This document shows, one piece after another, positions 1 to 8,228 of a DNA stretch of 49,591 bases. The notes under the pieces were generated by a model that was given only the letters and a program-made list of their open reading frames with translations, made no database searches and was not told where the DNA came from. Made by a program: the position numbers and the translations under genes. This DNA is from CAYSWS01 sp964434935 (GTDB lineage: Bacteria > Patescibacteriota > WWE3 > UBA101185 > UBA10185): the NCBI GenBank assembly GCA_964434935.1, contig CAYSWS010000008.1, positions 1 through 49,591 on the forward strand. The letters are read 5' to 3'. How positions within the stretch are numbered: the stretch's first letter is position 1; every line of letters starts with the position of its first letter.

Positions 1-74
1 TGGCTGGGGGACAGGGACTCGAACCCCAATCTCTGGGACCAAAACCCAGCGTGCTGCCATTACACCATCCCCCA
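1..74 (-). tRNA. tRNA-Gln (anticodon TTG)
   Basis: The minus strand folds as a complete cloverleaf with acceptor arms TGGGGGA/TCCCCCA, an encoded CCA at 1-3, a T-loop of the TTCGAGT type and an anticodon loop containing TTG. It decodes CAA. The gene ends at the edge of the window. Confidence 0.93.
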
Positions 75-126
75 TCGGTGAACAATCTAGATTATACATT
101 ATCAGGCCGTCTGCTAAAATATAATC

Positions 127-825
127 ATGGAACCCACAGATCTTGTCAGAGGTATAATCATCACTAAAGGTTTATTCACGGAAAAACTTGTGCGTATTAA
201 GATCAAGAACCTCCACCCCGTTGAAACCCCCTACAAACCAGGACAGTACATTTCTTTGCAAATCTCTGACGGGCAATTAGTTCCTTACTATATACTTAGA
301 TATTATCCTGAGATCAACGCCTTTGAGATAGTTGTCAATATTGCCGAAGACAAGCCCGGTGTTAACTTTATAAAAAGTAAAGGTGTGGGTGATCCCATAA
401 GTTATTCGGCTCCCCAAGGCAGTTTACTGCTCGATGAGAACGACGAGGAGATTTATTTTATTTGCGAAGGTATTTACGCCTCCGCGTTCATCTCCTTTTT
501 GTATCAGATAGAAAAATCTCCAAAAAAACCTCATATGTCTTTGTTTTGGGGAGTCAAGGACGAACAGGAACTCTTTTTGATAAATACAATTTATGCTTTT
601 TCTTCCAGTATGGTCAATTTTTCTTATGATCTCTTCATTTCTGAAGGCACTTCCACAACAAAACACCGTCCGGGCAGAGTGGTGGATGCTTTGAGCAAAG
701 TGCAGTTCGAATCAGACGCTAAGATGTATGTTTGTGGAGAAAACACCATGATCAGTGAGGTTACATCCGTCTTAAAGAGCAAAAATATTGCCAAGGAAAA
801 TATCATCTTCGAAAAATTAGTCTAA
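127..825 (+). CDS. FAD/NAD(P)-binding oxidoreductase, ferredoxin reductase-like
   Basis: This 232-residue cytosolic protein has the layout of the ferredoxin-NADP reductase family. An N-terminal beta-barrel contains KPGQYISL (about residues 37-44) and a flavin-binding-type stretch VPYYILRYYP in place of the usual RPYSI. The C-terminal nucleotide-binding half ends in MYVCGENTMI...IIFEKLV, the typical CG-x-x-x-M terminal pattern. It probably moves electrons between NAD(P)H and a small acceptor. No iron-sulfur domain is fused and no partner gene is adjacent. A TAAAAT box at 115-120 lies 6 bases before the ATG and there is no Shine-Dalgarno, so the mRNA is probably leaderless. The family is likely; the exact substrate is unknown. 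Confidence 0.75.
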   Translation: MEPTDLVRGIIITKGLFTEKLVRIKIKNLHPVETPYKPGQYISLQISDGQLVPYYILRYYPEINAFEIVVNIAEDKPGVNFIKSKGVGDPISYSAPQGSLLLDENDEEIYFICEGIYASAFISFLYQIEKSPKKPHMSLFWGVKDEQELFLINTIYAFSSSMVNFSYDLFISEGTSTTKHRPGRVVDALSKVQFESDAKMYVCGENTMISEVTSVLKSKNIAKENIIFEKLV

Positions 826-834
826 AAAATATAG

Positions 835-911
835 TGGTGGGCGATGCAGGATTTGAACCTGCGACCTCTCGGATGTAAACCGAACGCTCTAACCAACTGA
901 GCTAATCGCCC
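835..911 (-). tRNA. tRNA-Val (anticodon TAC)
   Basis: A full minus-strand cloverleaf with acceptor GGGCGAT/ATCGCCC, discriminator A and encoded CCA at 835-837. The anticodon loop TTTACAT gives TAC, decoding GTA. Confidence 0.93.
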
Positions 912-983
912 CGATCATCTAACACGCTATGGTATTTTACCAACTTTTCGCTATTTTGGCAGTTATTACACTATAATTAGGCT

Positions 984-1877
984 ATGAGAAAATTGATAGG
1001 CATACTCTCTATCATCACGCTGATAATTATTAGCAGTGCGCTCTATTTTAGATTTGTAGCTGATAAAAGGGTGCTCTCTGTTTCGGACAAAAAAGTGTCA
1101 TTTTTCGAAAAACTCCTCCCTCCTTCTGATTATGATATTAAGAAAAAAATGTTTCTGGAAGTGGTTGAACGGACCAAGCAGCATCCCGGAACTTATGGCA
1201 TTTACATAAAAAATGTCTATAACGAAGAAGTTTATCAATTCAACAAAGACGAGCTTTATTACGGCGCTTCCCTTTTTAAGATACCCATTGCCGTTGCCGC
1301 TATTAAAGAGGTACAGGACGGTAACAGGACCTTTGAGGACACCATTACTTATCGGGCCGATGATGCATCCGCTGGTACAGGTATCATCAATCAACTACCG
1401 ATTGGTTCAGTACTAAGATGGGATTATGTTATAGACCGCTTACTGAAAGATTCGGATAACACAGCTCAGAGCATGCTCAGCAGAACGTTGACACAAGAGC
1501 AGCTGATCAAGGCGTATGATGTCATGGGTATAAAAAACTACTTTTATGTTAGTAATAATCTTACTCCATGGCAAATGGGAACTTATTTTGACCAGCTTTT
1601 AAAAGCAAATTATCTCAACCGATCAAATGTTGAGCTGCTACTTAATAAAATGTCTCAGACCTCTTTTGATGATCGAATAAATGCCGGACTTAATGAAGAT
1701 GTCAAATTTTCACACAAAATAGGCAACTGGGGCGACACCGGCACTTGGCATGATTGCGGAGTAGCTACCAAGGATGAAGAAAAGATCATTGTTTGCGTCA
1801 TGAGCCGCCAAACCACCTTCGAAGACTTTTTAGCCGTGACCAAAGACGTAGGCGAGTTTGTGAATATACTCTTTTAG
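984..1877 (+). CDS. Membrane-anchored serine hydrolase, class A beta-lactamase-like
   Basis: This 297-residue protein starts with a membrane anchor (about residues 4-24), so the catalytic domain should lie outside the membrane. Three penicillin-recognising motifs are visible in order: SLFK (SxxK, near residue 92) with the nucleophilic serine, SDN (near 154) and KIG (near 244) in the place of KTG. This matches the beta-lactamase2/PBP-related serine hydrolase family. It may act on cell-wall peptides or beta-lactams, but the sequence does not decide between these. A TATAAT box at 972-977 ends 6 bases before the ATG, with no Shine-Dalgarno, suggesting a leaderless transcript. Confidence 0.82.
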   Translation: MRKLIGILSIITLIIISSALYFRFVADKRVLSVSDKKVSFFEKLLPPSDYDIKKKMFLEVVERTKQHPGTYGIYIKNVYNEEVYQFNKDELYYGASLFKIPIAVAAIKEVQDGNRTFEDTITYRADDASAGTGIINQLPIGSVLRWDYVIDRLLKDSDNTAQSMLSRTLTQEQLIKAYDVMGIKNYFYVSNNLTPWQMGTYFDQLLKANYLNRSNVELLLNKMSQTSFDDRINAGLNEDVKFSHKIGNWGDTGTWHDCGVATKDEEKIIVCVMSRQTTFEDFLAVTKDVGEFVNILF

Positions 1878-1902
1878 CATTTTTATATACAATGTAACTA
1901 CC

Positions 1903-2427
1903 ATGTATTGGTACAAGAATCTGCCCAGCTACCAAACCGCGGACAATTATCAGCGTAGAAGCTCGCCTTCCCGTATTTTAAGGCGAACCTTCATTGAATT
2001 TCTTATTCTCATGTTCCTTCTAGGCGTAGCCTATTTTTTCTTCAGCGGTATAAACTATGTTGACATCAGGGACCAGTGTTTTATTAGAGTTAAGTATGAT
2101 GTTTTACAAGGCGATCGAGATAGTATTTTCGAAGCTCTTAAGCAGATCAAGCAGGAAGATTACGTCTTCTATAAAAGTTTATGCCAACATGTTGATAGGA
2201 TATACGAAAAACGATGCGTCCTGGGCGAAAAAAATTCGTCAAAGTTGAAGTATCTTACTACTAAAGGTTGTTACATCAAAGGCTCAAGAGCAATACTTCT
2301 TACCCCGTTAAATCAGAATGAATATGATAAGGTCCATAAACGCATTGACGCCATAAAATTATATGGACAGATGGCTATTGACTATGAACGGGAGCATCCG
2401 GAAGAGACAGATCCTCATACTGAGTGA
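1903..2427 (+). CDS. Small membrane protein, apparent non-catalytic relative of the facing HExxH protein
   Basis: This 174-residue protein has one membrane segment (about residues 30-48). I recognise no family. Its middle part (DYVFYKSLCQHV...CVLG...GCYIKGSRAILLTP) parallels the gene on the opposite strand (DYMRVCQYV...SCGG...GCFQPSKPGVIYIG), with cysteines in similar places. The HExxH segment of that neighbour is absent and a charged tail replaces it. The pair may be diverged duplicates, one without the catalytic helix. The 3' ends overlap by 53 bp. A TACAAT box lies 9 bases before the ATG. Function unknown. Confidence 0.65.
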   Translation: MYWYKNLPSYQTADNYQRRSSPSRILRRTFIEFLILMFLLGVAYFFFSGINYVDIRDQCFIRVKYDVLQGDRDSIFEALKQIKQEDYVFYKSLCQHVDRIYEKRCVLGEKNSSKLKYLTTKGCYIKGSRAILLTPLNQNEYDKVHKRIDAIKLYGQMAIDYEREHPEETDPHTE

Positions 2428-2848
2428 CCGTGTTTAGGAACTCATTACCCTGAGCGTAACATTCTGATTCATGTAAAGGTTGTTGATTATGGCCTTGGAT
2501 GGCGTGGCACGTTTCATGGACAATGATAGCCGCAGCTAAGGCAATGTTACCCTGGTCATTTCCTATGTATATGACACCGGGTTTAGAAGGCTGAAAACAT
2601 CCGCCATCGAATCCTCCGCAGCTAGGATTTTTATTGATAGTGGTAACGTACTGGCATACTCTCATATAATCATCTGGCGCCGCCCTTTTAATTATCTTAA
2701 GCATATCTTTAGTATTGTAATTACTAGGAAGAAAAGTAGGTATTATGGTTATCTTACAGCCGGCTTCCGGATCAAAGTAATAAAAATTAGCGTAGGTATA
2801 AAAACCAAGTAAAATGAAAAGAATGAGCAGTTTGATGTATTTATGCAT
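2375..2848 (-). CDS. Membrane-anchored HExxH protein, putative zinc peptidase
   Basis: This 157-residue protein has an N-terminal membrane anchor (residues 6-24) and a short outer domain. The segment IIVHETCHAIQGH (near 112-124) contains HExxH, and LHESECYAQG follows about 10 residues later, with a glutamate that could be the third zinc ligand, as in gluzincin-type peptidases. Cysteines upstream (CQYV, CGGFDGGC) may form disulfides. It runs convergently into the preceding gene and overlaps it by 53 bp, and the two share their middle region. The zinc-peptidase assignment is inferred from the motif; the substrate is unknown. Confidence 0.7.
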   Translation of the reverse strand: MHKYIKLLILFILLGFYTYANFYYFDPEAGCKITIIPTFLPSNYNTKDMLKIIKRAAPDDYMRVCQYVTTINKNPSCGGFDGGCFQPSKPGVIYIGNDQGNIALAAAIIVHETCHAIQGHNQQPLHESECYAQGNEFLNTVTQYEDLSLPDAPVHSQ

Positions 2849-2887
2849 CCTCTATAGCTTACCAAATAATGAGGTTATAATGTACCT

Positions 2888-4051
2888 ATGAAAACGTCAG
2901 AACCGTTAGCATCTAAGATAAGACCACATGTTTTAGGGGATTTTGTAGGTCAGGAGCACCTGGTGGGTAAAGGGAAACCTCTTAAAACAGCTATGCAAAA
3001 TGGGTATATATTCTCCATGATATTTTGGGGTCCTCCGGGAGTAGGGAAAACAACGCTGGCTATGATATATGCTCAAGAGATCAAAGCAGATTTTTTTCAT
3101 CTCTCGGCTGTGTCTGCCGGCAAAGCTGATGTGAAGGAGATCATCGAAAAAGCCCAAAAGAGCCAAAATAAAACCATTTTTTTCTTAGATGAGATACATC
3201 GCTTTAATAAGGCTCAGCAGGATTATTTGCTGCCTTATGTAGAGGACGGCACTATTATTTTGATAGGTGCCACCACCGAAAACCCAAGTTTTGAGGTCAT
3301 TGCTCCCCTACTCTCTCGCTGCCGTGTTTTTGTCCTAAATGAATTAAATGAAAAAGAAATGTTGCAAATTATTGACCGGGCTCTTAAAGAGCTCACAGAT
3401 AAAGGTGCAGTTGAGCTTGACGAAGACGCTCAAGCATGGCTGAGCAATATGGCTAACGGCGATGCCCGTCAAGCCATAACCATGATAGAAAATACTTATA
3501 AATTGTATAAAAAGATCACGGTGGATACTTTGAAGAAAACATTGCAGTCAAAACATCTTAGGTACGACAAGCAGGGTGAGGAACACTATAATACTATCTC
3601 CGCTTTTATAAAATCTATGAGGGCTGGAGATGCGGATGCGGTTGTGTACTATTTGGCCCGTATGGTCGAATCCGGCGAAGACCCACTCTATATTGCCCGC
3701 AGAATGGTCATTTTTGCCTCCGAAGATGTTGGTTTAGCCTCCCCCTCGGCTCTGGTGGTGGCCAACGAGGTCTTTGAAGCCTGTCAGAGCATAGGTTACC
3801 CCGAGTGCGCCATAAACTTGGCTCACGGGGCTGTTTTCCTAGCTAAAAGCAAGAAGGACCGTAGATCATACAATGCTTTAATGGCCGCCATGGACGATGT
3901 GAGGAAGTACGGTAACCTCCCCGTGCCCCTAAAGATCAGAAACCCCGTCACTAGGCTAAATAAGAAGTTGGGTTACGGAAAGGGTTATGAAAAGTATGAT
4001 AAGACCAGCCTTTTACCTGACGAACTAAAAGAGAAGAGGTACTTGCAGTAG
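2888..4051 (+). CDS. rarA: Replication-associated recombination protein A (RarA/MgsA AAA+ ATPase)
   Basis: This 387-residue protein is a clear RarA (MgsA/WRNIP1) homologue. It has Walker A GPPGVGKTT (residues 48-56), Walker B FLDEIHRF (about 99-106), sensor 1 GATTENPSF and the conserved C-terminal region GEDPLYIARRMVIFASEDVG used for tetramer assembly. The family acts at stalled replication forks. Compared with E. coli RarA (about 447 residues) it is somewhat short. A TATAAT box at 2876-2881 ends 6 bases before the ATG, without a Shine-Dalgarno, which suggests a leaderless mRNA and supports this start. Confidence 0.93.
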   Translation: MKTSEPLASKIRPHVLGDFVGQEHLVGKGKPLKTAMQNGYIFSMIFWGPPGVGKTTLAMIYAQEIKADFFHLSAVSAGKADVKEIIEKAQKSQNKTIFFLDEIHRFNKAQQDYLLPYVEDGTIILIGATTENPSFEVIAPLLSRCRVFVLNELNEKEMLQIIDRALKELTDKGAVELDEDAQAWLSNMANGDARQAITMIENTYKLYKKITVDTLKKTLQSKHLRYDKQGEEHYNTISAFIKSMRAGDADAVVYYLARMVESGEDPLYIARRMVIFASEDVGLASPSALVVANEVFEACQSIGYPECAINLAHGAVFLAKSKKDRRSYNALMAAMDDVRKYGNLPVPLKIRNPVTRLNKKLGYGKGYEKYDKTSLLPDELKEKRYLQ

Positions 4052-4068
4052 AAAAAGCACCTATAGTA

Positions 4069-4096
4069 TTTACATTAATATAATATTTGTTATAAT
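4069..4096 (+). promoter_or_regulatory. Promoter for the structured leader and secreted peptide
   Basis: TTTACA (4069-4074), 16 bases, then TATAAT (4091-4096). Transcription would start near 4103, giving a leader of about 110 bases before the peptide start at 4216. Confidence 0.6.
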
Positions 4097-4102
4097 ATTT
4101 GC

Positions 4103-4215
4103 ACGAATCGCAAGGCGCGAGTCTTGGTGAATTCGTCCACCCGTAGCAAATTTCTGGGGGTGGGCAAGCACTACCCTCATCTTTGTCCTTAGAGACTTAG
4201 AAGGAGGTGAGAGAC
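4103..4215 (+). promoter_or_regulatory. Structured 5' leader of unknown class
   Basis: This untranslated stretch is unusually long for this window. It contains complementary arms ACGAAT/ATTCGT (about 4103-4135), CCACCC/GGGTGG (about 4138-4165) and a further GGGT...ACCC arm, and ends with a strong AAGGAGG at 4201-4207. I could not match it to a known riboswitch class: the GGTGAATTC and CCCGTAGC pieces recall c-di-AMP aptamers, but the hallmark G-rich core is absent. It is best treated as a candidate cis-regulatory RNA. Confidence 0.45.
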
Positions 4216-4398
4216 TTGTTAACAGCAACGATTATTCGGTCGTTGTTGCTGGCTGCGGTAGTAGCCGGAGCTTTTATAGCTTCCCTTTTCACTACAGCCT
4301 CAGCCTCCTCGAAAAAATCTTTAGATCTGTCCAGGTCAAAGCCTGAAAATCTAAAGAAAACTCAACAAGTACTCACTACTGTAAGCAGTTACGAGTGA
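4216..4398 (+). CDS. Small secreted or membrane peptide (60 aa)
   Basis: The likely start is the TTG at 4216, eight bases after a perfect AAGGAGG. The in-frame GTG at 4207 overlaps that ribosome site and is less likely. The first ~30 residues form a signal-peptide-like hydrophobic segment ending in TTASASS, and the rest (about 30 residues) is hydrophilic and lysine/serine-rich. I recognise no family. A dedicated promoter and structured leader suggest real, possibly regulated expression. Alternatively it could act as a leader peptide, but no gene in the same direction follows closely. Confidence 0.55.
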   Translation: MLTATIIRSLLLAAVVAGAFIASLFTTASASSKKSLDLSRSKPENLKKTQQVLTTVSSYE

Positions 4399-4618
4399 GA
4401 ACTTTTACCAGGGTTGAGATTTGCCGTGGGTTTACTCACGGAAGAGGAGAAAGACGACCGTGTTTCTTGCAGATTTTTGTTTTTGTTCTTTACTGGTACT
4501 TAAAATTGGATCAAGTGTTTAGTATCTCTATTTAGAACAAGCAATTACCTTCAAGATTAGAAGGGCTGGACCACCCTGGTGTCTGGCTCTTTCTGCTTTT
4601 TATAGGGATTTTTTACGA
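4399..4618. other. Intergenic stretch with a short hairpin
   Basis: No coding sequence recognised. It holds a CCGTG/CACGG hairpin near 4431-4448 and a GACCA/TGGT arm pair near 4569-4581. Neither is followed immediately by a convincing T-run, so I do not call a terminator. Confidence 0.4.
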
Positions 4619-5167
4619 TTATAAAGAAGGTTCCTCAGGAACCTCAGCTCCATACCAATCACAAATGTCAATATCTGAGGTCAAGCCCTGATCAACTATC
4701 TTAAATTCAATCAATTTATGATCCTCACAATCTACACTTAAACCGCAGGGAACTGCTTCTGTATAACCTCCAAAGCTATCTTCCATACCTTTGACATAGG
4801 CATAGGCAATATATGTTCCCGGTGCCAAGTCCGCTTTATAAGAATCCTGGTTCAAATCTGATTCTTGTTTGGTCACATCTCCGGTTTCTACATTTTCAAT
4901 ATAAATATTTAAAGGAGGTATTCCTTGAGAAGGGTAACATAGTTTGCCTGCTAGAGACCCCTCGGGCTCACTGTGGTTATTATTTTCGACCATAACTGTA
5001 TCATGAGTATTAGTAACAAAAACTTTGTCGGATGTTTCATCGAGCATTTTAGATAGGCTTTTTCCTAAGGCTTCCTTGTTAACTTCATAAGATTTATAGA
5101 TAAGAAAACCTATACCCACAAGAGCGAAGAATATCATGGTCAATATTATGTAGAGATAAGTTTTCAT
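4619..5167 (-). CDS. Membrane-anchored protein with carboxypeptidase-regulatory-like domain
   Basis: The protein (182 residues from the ATG at 5167) has an N-terminal membrane segment (MKTYLYIILTMIFFALVGIG) and a hydrophilic stalk. Its outer domain has the beta-sandwich signature of CarboxypepD_reg-like folds: SLAGKLCYP, ...LNIYIENVETGD..., YKADLAPGTYIAYAYVKG. The role is probably structural or binding at the cell surface. An in-frame ATG at 5173 is possible, but TATAAT ends 6 bases before the ATG at 5167, matching the leaderless spacing seen elsewhere. Cysteines in the domain may form disulfides. Confidence 0.65.
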   Translation of the reverse strand: MKTYLYIILTMIFFALVGIGFLIYKSYEVNKEALGKSLSKMLDETSDKVFVTNTHDTVMVENNNHSEPEGSLAGKLCYPSQGIPPLNIYIENVETGDVTKQESDLNQDSYKADLAPGTYIAYAYVKGMEDSFGGYTEAVPCGLSVDCEDHKLIEFKIVDQGLTSDIDICDWYGAEVPEEPSL

Positions 5168-5268
5168 TCGCATATTATAACATTATTACAACACGGGTAA
5201 TAATAATATATTTACAGGTTATGTAATTTATATTAAATTTATATTAAGCATGCAAAAAAGGAGAGAAT

Positions 5269-5400
5269 ATGACCTTGCTTAATTTTTCTAGGTTTTGCCG
5301 GGAATCAATTGATGAGAGCATGACCAAGAAAGATAAGAAGCAAAAAGAAAAAGAGAAACAAAAGCCAACGTCCGGCACTAATGGTAAAAATGGGCACTAG
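5269..5400 (+). CDS. Small lysine-rich protein (43 aa)
   Basis: A short reading frame with a good Shine-Dalgarno (AAGGAGA at 5258-5264), an ATG start and a rho-independent terminator 10 bases after the stop. A TTTACA-N17-TAAATT promoter candidate lies at 5211-5239. The peptide begins MTLLNFSRFCRES and continues with a highly charged K/E/Q-rich stretch (MTKKDKKQKEKEKQK). It could bind nucleic acid, or be a disordered small protein. No family recognised. The complete promoter-ribosome site-terminator context makes it likely to be real. Confidence 0.55.
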   Translation: MTLLNFSRFCRESIDESMTKKDKKQKEKEKQKPTSGTNGKNGH

Positions 5401-5410
5401 CCCAGAATAA

Positions 5411-5455
5411 GACAAGCTCGAGGATGCACTCTCCTTGTAAGCTTGTCTTTTTTTT
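5411..5455 (+). terminator. Rho-independent terminator
   Basis: Arms GACAAGCT (5411-5418) and AGCTTGTC (5440-5447) followed by eight T residues. It ends the transcript of the 43-residue protein. The T-run touches the stop codon of the convergent RmlD-like gene. Confidence 0.8.
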
Positions 5456-6422
5456 ATTTTAAATTACAAAGATTTTGCCAAACCTCATTTGGCACGGCCC
5501 TTTTCTTGGTATGTTCGATGGTTTTCTCCATAACCTCTTTTACCATATCTCTATCTGCGTTTCTGATATTTTCACCTAATATTTTCACAACATCTTCAAG
5601 CCGATCTTCGTACTTTTTGACGTTTTTCTCTCCTACCAAACTTTTAAGCTTGCTAACGTCCAATATGGTATCTACTCTTTTTACTGGAGTTATGGCGTCA
5701 AGCTCTGCTTTGGTCATGATGTTCACTTCGAGTTCGGGAAGTACATACTTTTTAAGTAATAAGGCAATTTGATATGGCGTCGACCAACCCTCATTAGCAA
5801 CATGTACTACGCCGGTTACTTTTTTATCTATCAAGGTTTTTGTCCAACCCATCATGTCTTCTATGACCGTGCCTGTATTAGGGGTGTCCACAAATCTTGT
5901 GAATGTTAAAAGTTTTATGAGCATGTTCTTGTCACTTATCTTGCTGGAAATTGGTTGCCTGGGTCTTAAAATAAGATATTTAAAACTATCCTTTTTATGC
6001 CAGGGAATTATTTGCTCTGCCCAGACCTTGGTCCAGGAATAAAAGGCTTGGGGGGACGGAACCGACTCTTCTGTTTTAGTATCGTTCTCATCTTTGCTTT
6101 CGAAAATACAACCGCTGGAAAGGAAGATATAATATATGTCTTTGTCGGCACAGATTTCTGCCAGATTATTTGCGCCAAGGACATTAACATTGAATGTTTC
6201 CAGATTGTGATCTTTGATCCATTCCAAATTTGTTTTTGAGGCTGTATTTATAATGATGGATGGCTTTTCTTTATTTACGATCTCCTCAATAGCAACTTTA
6301 TCAGTCACGTCTGCGGAGGTTATTACAGCGTCATATTCGGGCGCGGTATCGAAATACTCAAGATAGAAGTTACCTATTTGCCCGTTACCAAATATCAGTA
6401 TTTTATCTTTTGATCTTTTCAT
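5454..6422 (-). CDS. RmlD-like dTDP-4-dehydrorhamnose reductase / NAD-dependent epimerase family
   Basis: A short-chain dehydrogenase of the extended RmlD type, about 322 residues from the ATG at 6422. Visible are the nucleotide-binding start ILIFGNGQIGN, INTASKTN in the place of the RmlD NaAAyT motif, LSSGCIFE (like STDYVFDG) and the catalytic YSWTK (YxxxK). Its place after rmlA and rmlB suggests it finishes reduction of the keto-deoxysugar to dTDP-L-rhamnose or a related sugar. It is divergent from classical RmlD, so another 4-keto sugar reductase is possible. The start overlaps the end of rmlB by 20 bp; a longer N-terminus from 6467 would be K/R-rich and is less likely. Confidence 0.72.
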   Translation of the reverse strand: MKRSKDKILIFGNGQIGNFYLEYFDTAPEYDAVITSADVTDKVAIEEIVNKEKPSIIINTASKTNLEWIKDHNLETFNVNVLGANNLAEICADKDIYYIFLSSGCIFESKDENDTKTEESVPSPQAFYSWTKVWAEQIIPWHKKDSFKYLILRPRQPISSKISDKNMLIKLLTFTRFVDTPNTGTVIEDMMGWTKTLIDKKVTGVVHVANEGWSTPYQIALLLKKYVLPELEVNIMTKAELDAITPVKRVDTILDVSKLKSLVGEKNVKKYEDRLEDVVKILGENIRNADRDMVKEVMEKTIEHTKKRAVPNEVWQNLCNLK

Positions 6423-7407
6423 AGAACTTCTCTGTTTCTTCTTTTTGCGGCTTCCAATACCATTCATTTTCCATGTACCATTTTACTGTTTCCTCTAGCC
6501 TTTCTCTGAACTCTTTTTCCGGCTTCCATTTCAGGTCTCTTCTTATTTTACTCCAATCCACGGCGTATTTTCTATCATGTCCCGGCCTGTCGTTAACAAA
6601 TTCTATCAGACTTTTTGGTTTTTCCAGAATTTCCAGGATCATCTCGGCAATTTTCAGATTATTGATCTCTTCTTTTCCTCCTCCAACTAGATAAGTTTCA
6701 CCGACCACGCCCTTGTTGATGACCTTTTCAATAGCCGTGCAGTGGTCATCTACATGAAGCCAGTCTCTAACGTATTTACCGTCGCCGTAGATCTTAATGG
6801 GCTTATTTTCAAGAGCGTTGGTAATAGCTCTGGGTATGAACTTTTCTACACTTTGGTAAGGTCCAAAATTATTCGAACAATTTGTAATGGTGATCGGCAG
6901 TTCGTAAGTATGGTAATAAGATCTTACTAAATGGTCAGCTCCAGCTTTTGAAGCGGAATATGGGCTTCTGGGATCGTATTGTGTATCTTCTTGAAACTTA
7001 TCCTTAGAATTCAATGCCAGCGCCCCAAACACTTCGTCTGTAGATATGTAGTGAAATCTGTCTATTTTGTTCTTGAGGGCTGATCTTAAAAGTACACCTG
7101 TTCCCAGAATATTTGTAATTAAAAATAGTTCCGGATCTTCTATAGACCTGTCAACATGAGATTCAGCGGCAAAATGAACGGCAATGTCCGTGTCGGACAT
7201 AAGCTCATCAACTAAGACCTCATCACAAATATCGCCATAGATGAACCGGTAATTCTTGTTAGCCTGGAATTCTCTTGTATTATCCAAGTTTCCGGCGTAA
7301 GTCAATATGTCCAAATTGACTATCTTATCTTTAGGATTTTTTTCCAGCCAATATCTTACAAAATTGGAACCAATAAAACCGGCTCCTCCGGTAACTAATA
7401 TCTTCAT
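6403..7407 (-). CDS. rmlB: dTDP-glucose 4,6-dehydratase
   Basis: A 334-residue RmlB starting at MKILVTGGAGFIGSNF. It has the GxxGxxG NAD site at the N-terminus, STDEVFG with the catalytic T-D-E triad, YSASKAGADHL with YxxxK, and FGPYQ...FIPRAI further on. It converts dTDP-glucose to dTDP-4-keto-6-deoxyglucose. It begins 4 bases after the end of rmlA and overlaps the RmlD-like gene, so the three genes form one operon. The frame stays open upstream to 7491, but the family start is at 7407. Confidence 0.94.
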   Translation of the reverse strand: MKILVTGGAGFIGSNFVRYWLEKNPKDKIVNLDILTYAGNLDNTREFQANKNYRFIYGDICDEVLVDELMSDTDIAVHFAAESHVDRSIEDPELFLITNILGTGVLLRSALKNKIDRFHYISTDEVFGALALNSKDKFQEDTQYDPRSPYSASKAGADHLVRSYYHTYELPITITNCSNNFGPYQSVEKFIPRAITNALENKPIKIYGDGKYVRDWLHVDDHCTAIEKVINKGVVGETYLVGGGKEEINNLKIAEMILEILEKPKSLIEFVNDRPGHDRKYAVDWSKIRRDLKWKPEKEFRERLEETVKWYMENEWYWKPQKEETEKFYEKIKR

Positions 7408-7411
7408 TTCA

Positions 7412-8137
7412 TTAAAACCCTTTCTTGGCAGCCCAGTACATATTTGATAAATATAAGGTTTCAAATTTTCCGGCGTCGGTCCAAAAGCCATGGAGGAGCT
7501 CCCATTTCATAGTGCCTTTTTTTATGTATATGTTATTTAGGTCAGTTATCTCCAGCTGTCCCCTATCTGATGGTTTAATTTCTTTTATATATTCGAAGCA
7601 CTTATTGTCATATAAATATATACCGGTTACAGCATACTCAGATTTAGGTTCTTTTGGCTTTTCCTCTATTTTAGCTATCTTTTTTGGATTTCTTTTGTCG
7701 AAAACCGGAACTCCGTATCTTTGCGGATCAGGCACCTTTTTTAGGAACAGCTTAGCACCGCCCTTAAAATCTTTTACTGCTTCAGAGATGTCAGCGTCAG
7801 TTGTATTGTCACCTAGTATTACGGCTGCATCTTCACCGTCTGAAAAATCTTCAGCCAGTGCCAGGGCGTCGGCAATGCCTCCGCTGTCCTTGTCCTGAAA
7901 TGCAAAAGAGAGCTCATCAATTCCAAGCTCTTTACCGTTTTTTAATACCCTCATAAAGTGGCCCGCATGAGGCCCTCCCGTTACGATCATGATCTCAGTT
8001 ATACCGGCGTTTACCAATGTTTGAATTGGATAAAATACCATAGGCTGATCATAAACAGGAAGTAAATGTTTATTTGTAGCATGGGTAAGAGGGTACAATC
8101 TAGTACCTAATCCTCCTGCCAGAACTATTCCTTTCAC
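7412..8137 (-). CDS. rmlA: Glucose-1-phosphate thymidylyltransferase, short form
   Basis: A 241-residue sugar nucleotidyltransferase. The N-terminus MKGIVLAGGLGTRLYPLT holds the GGxGTR signature, followed by KHLLPVYDQPM, VTGGPHAGHF and ILGDN with the metal-binding aspartate. It makes dTDP-glucose and feeds rmlB. It is about 50 residues shorter than E. coli RmlA, lacking the C-terminal allosteric region, as in the short form of the family. It uses a GTG start, with a TAAAAT box (8145-8150) 7 bases upstream, so the operon mRNA is probably leaderless. Confidence 0.9.
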   Translation of the reverse strand: MKGIVLAGGLGTRLYPLTHATNKHLLPVYDQPMVFYPIQTLVNAGITEIMIVTGGPHAGHFMRVLKNGKELGIDELSFAFQDKDSGGIADALALAEDFSDGEDAAVILGDNTTDADISEAVKDFKGGAKLFLKKVPDPQRYGVPVFDKRNPKKIAKIEEKPKEPKSEYAVTGIYLYDNKCFEYIKEIKPSDRGQLEITDLNNIYIKKGTMKWELLHGFWTDAGKFETLYLSNMYWAAKKGF

Positions 8138-8228
8138 AAAAGGTATTTTAGCAAATATAAAGACTTATAGCAAACAAGATTAGTAAATTAGTTTGTAAAA
8201 AAAGAAGAGGAATTGTAGTATTTAAATC

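Noticed and set aside
4103..4215. c-di-AMP (ydaO) riboswitch
   Set aside because: Pieces such as GGTGAATTC and CCCGTAGC recall it, but the GGGGGACCC core and the usual length are missing.
4399..4618. Small RNA gene downstream of the secreted peptide
   Set aside because: Hairpins are short and no promoter-terminator pair could be matched.
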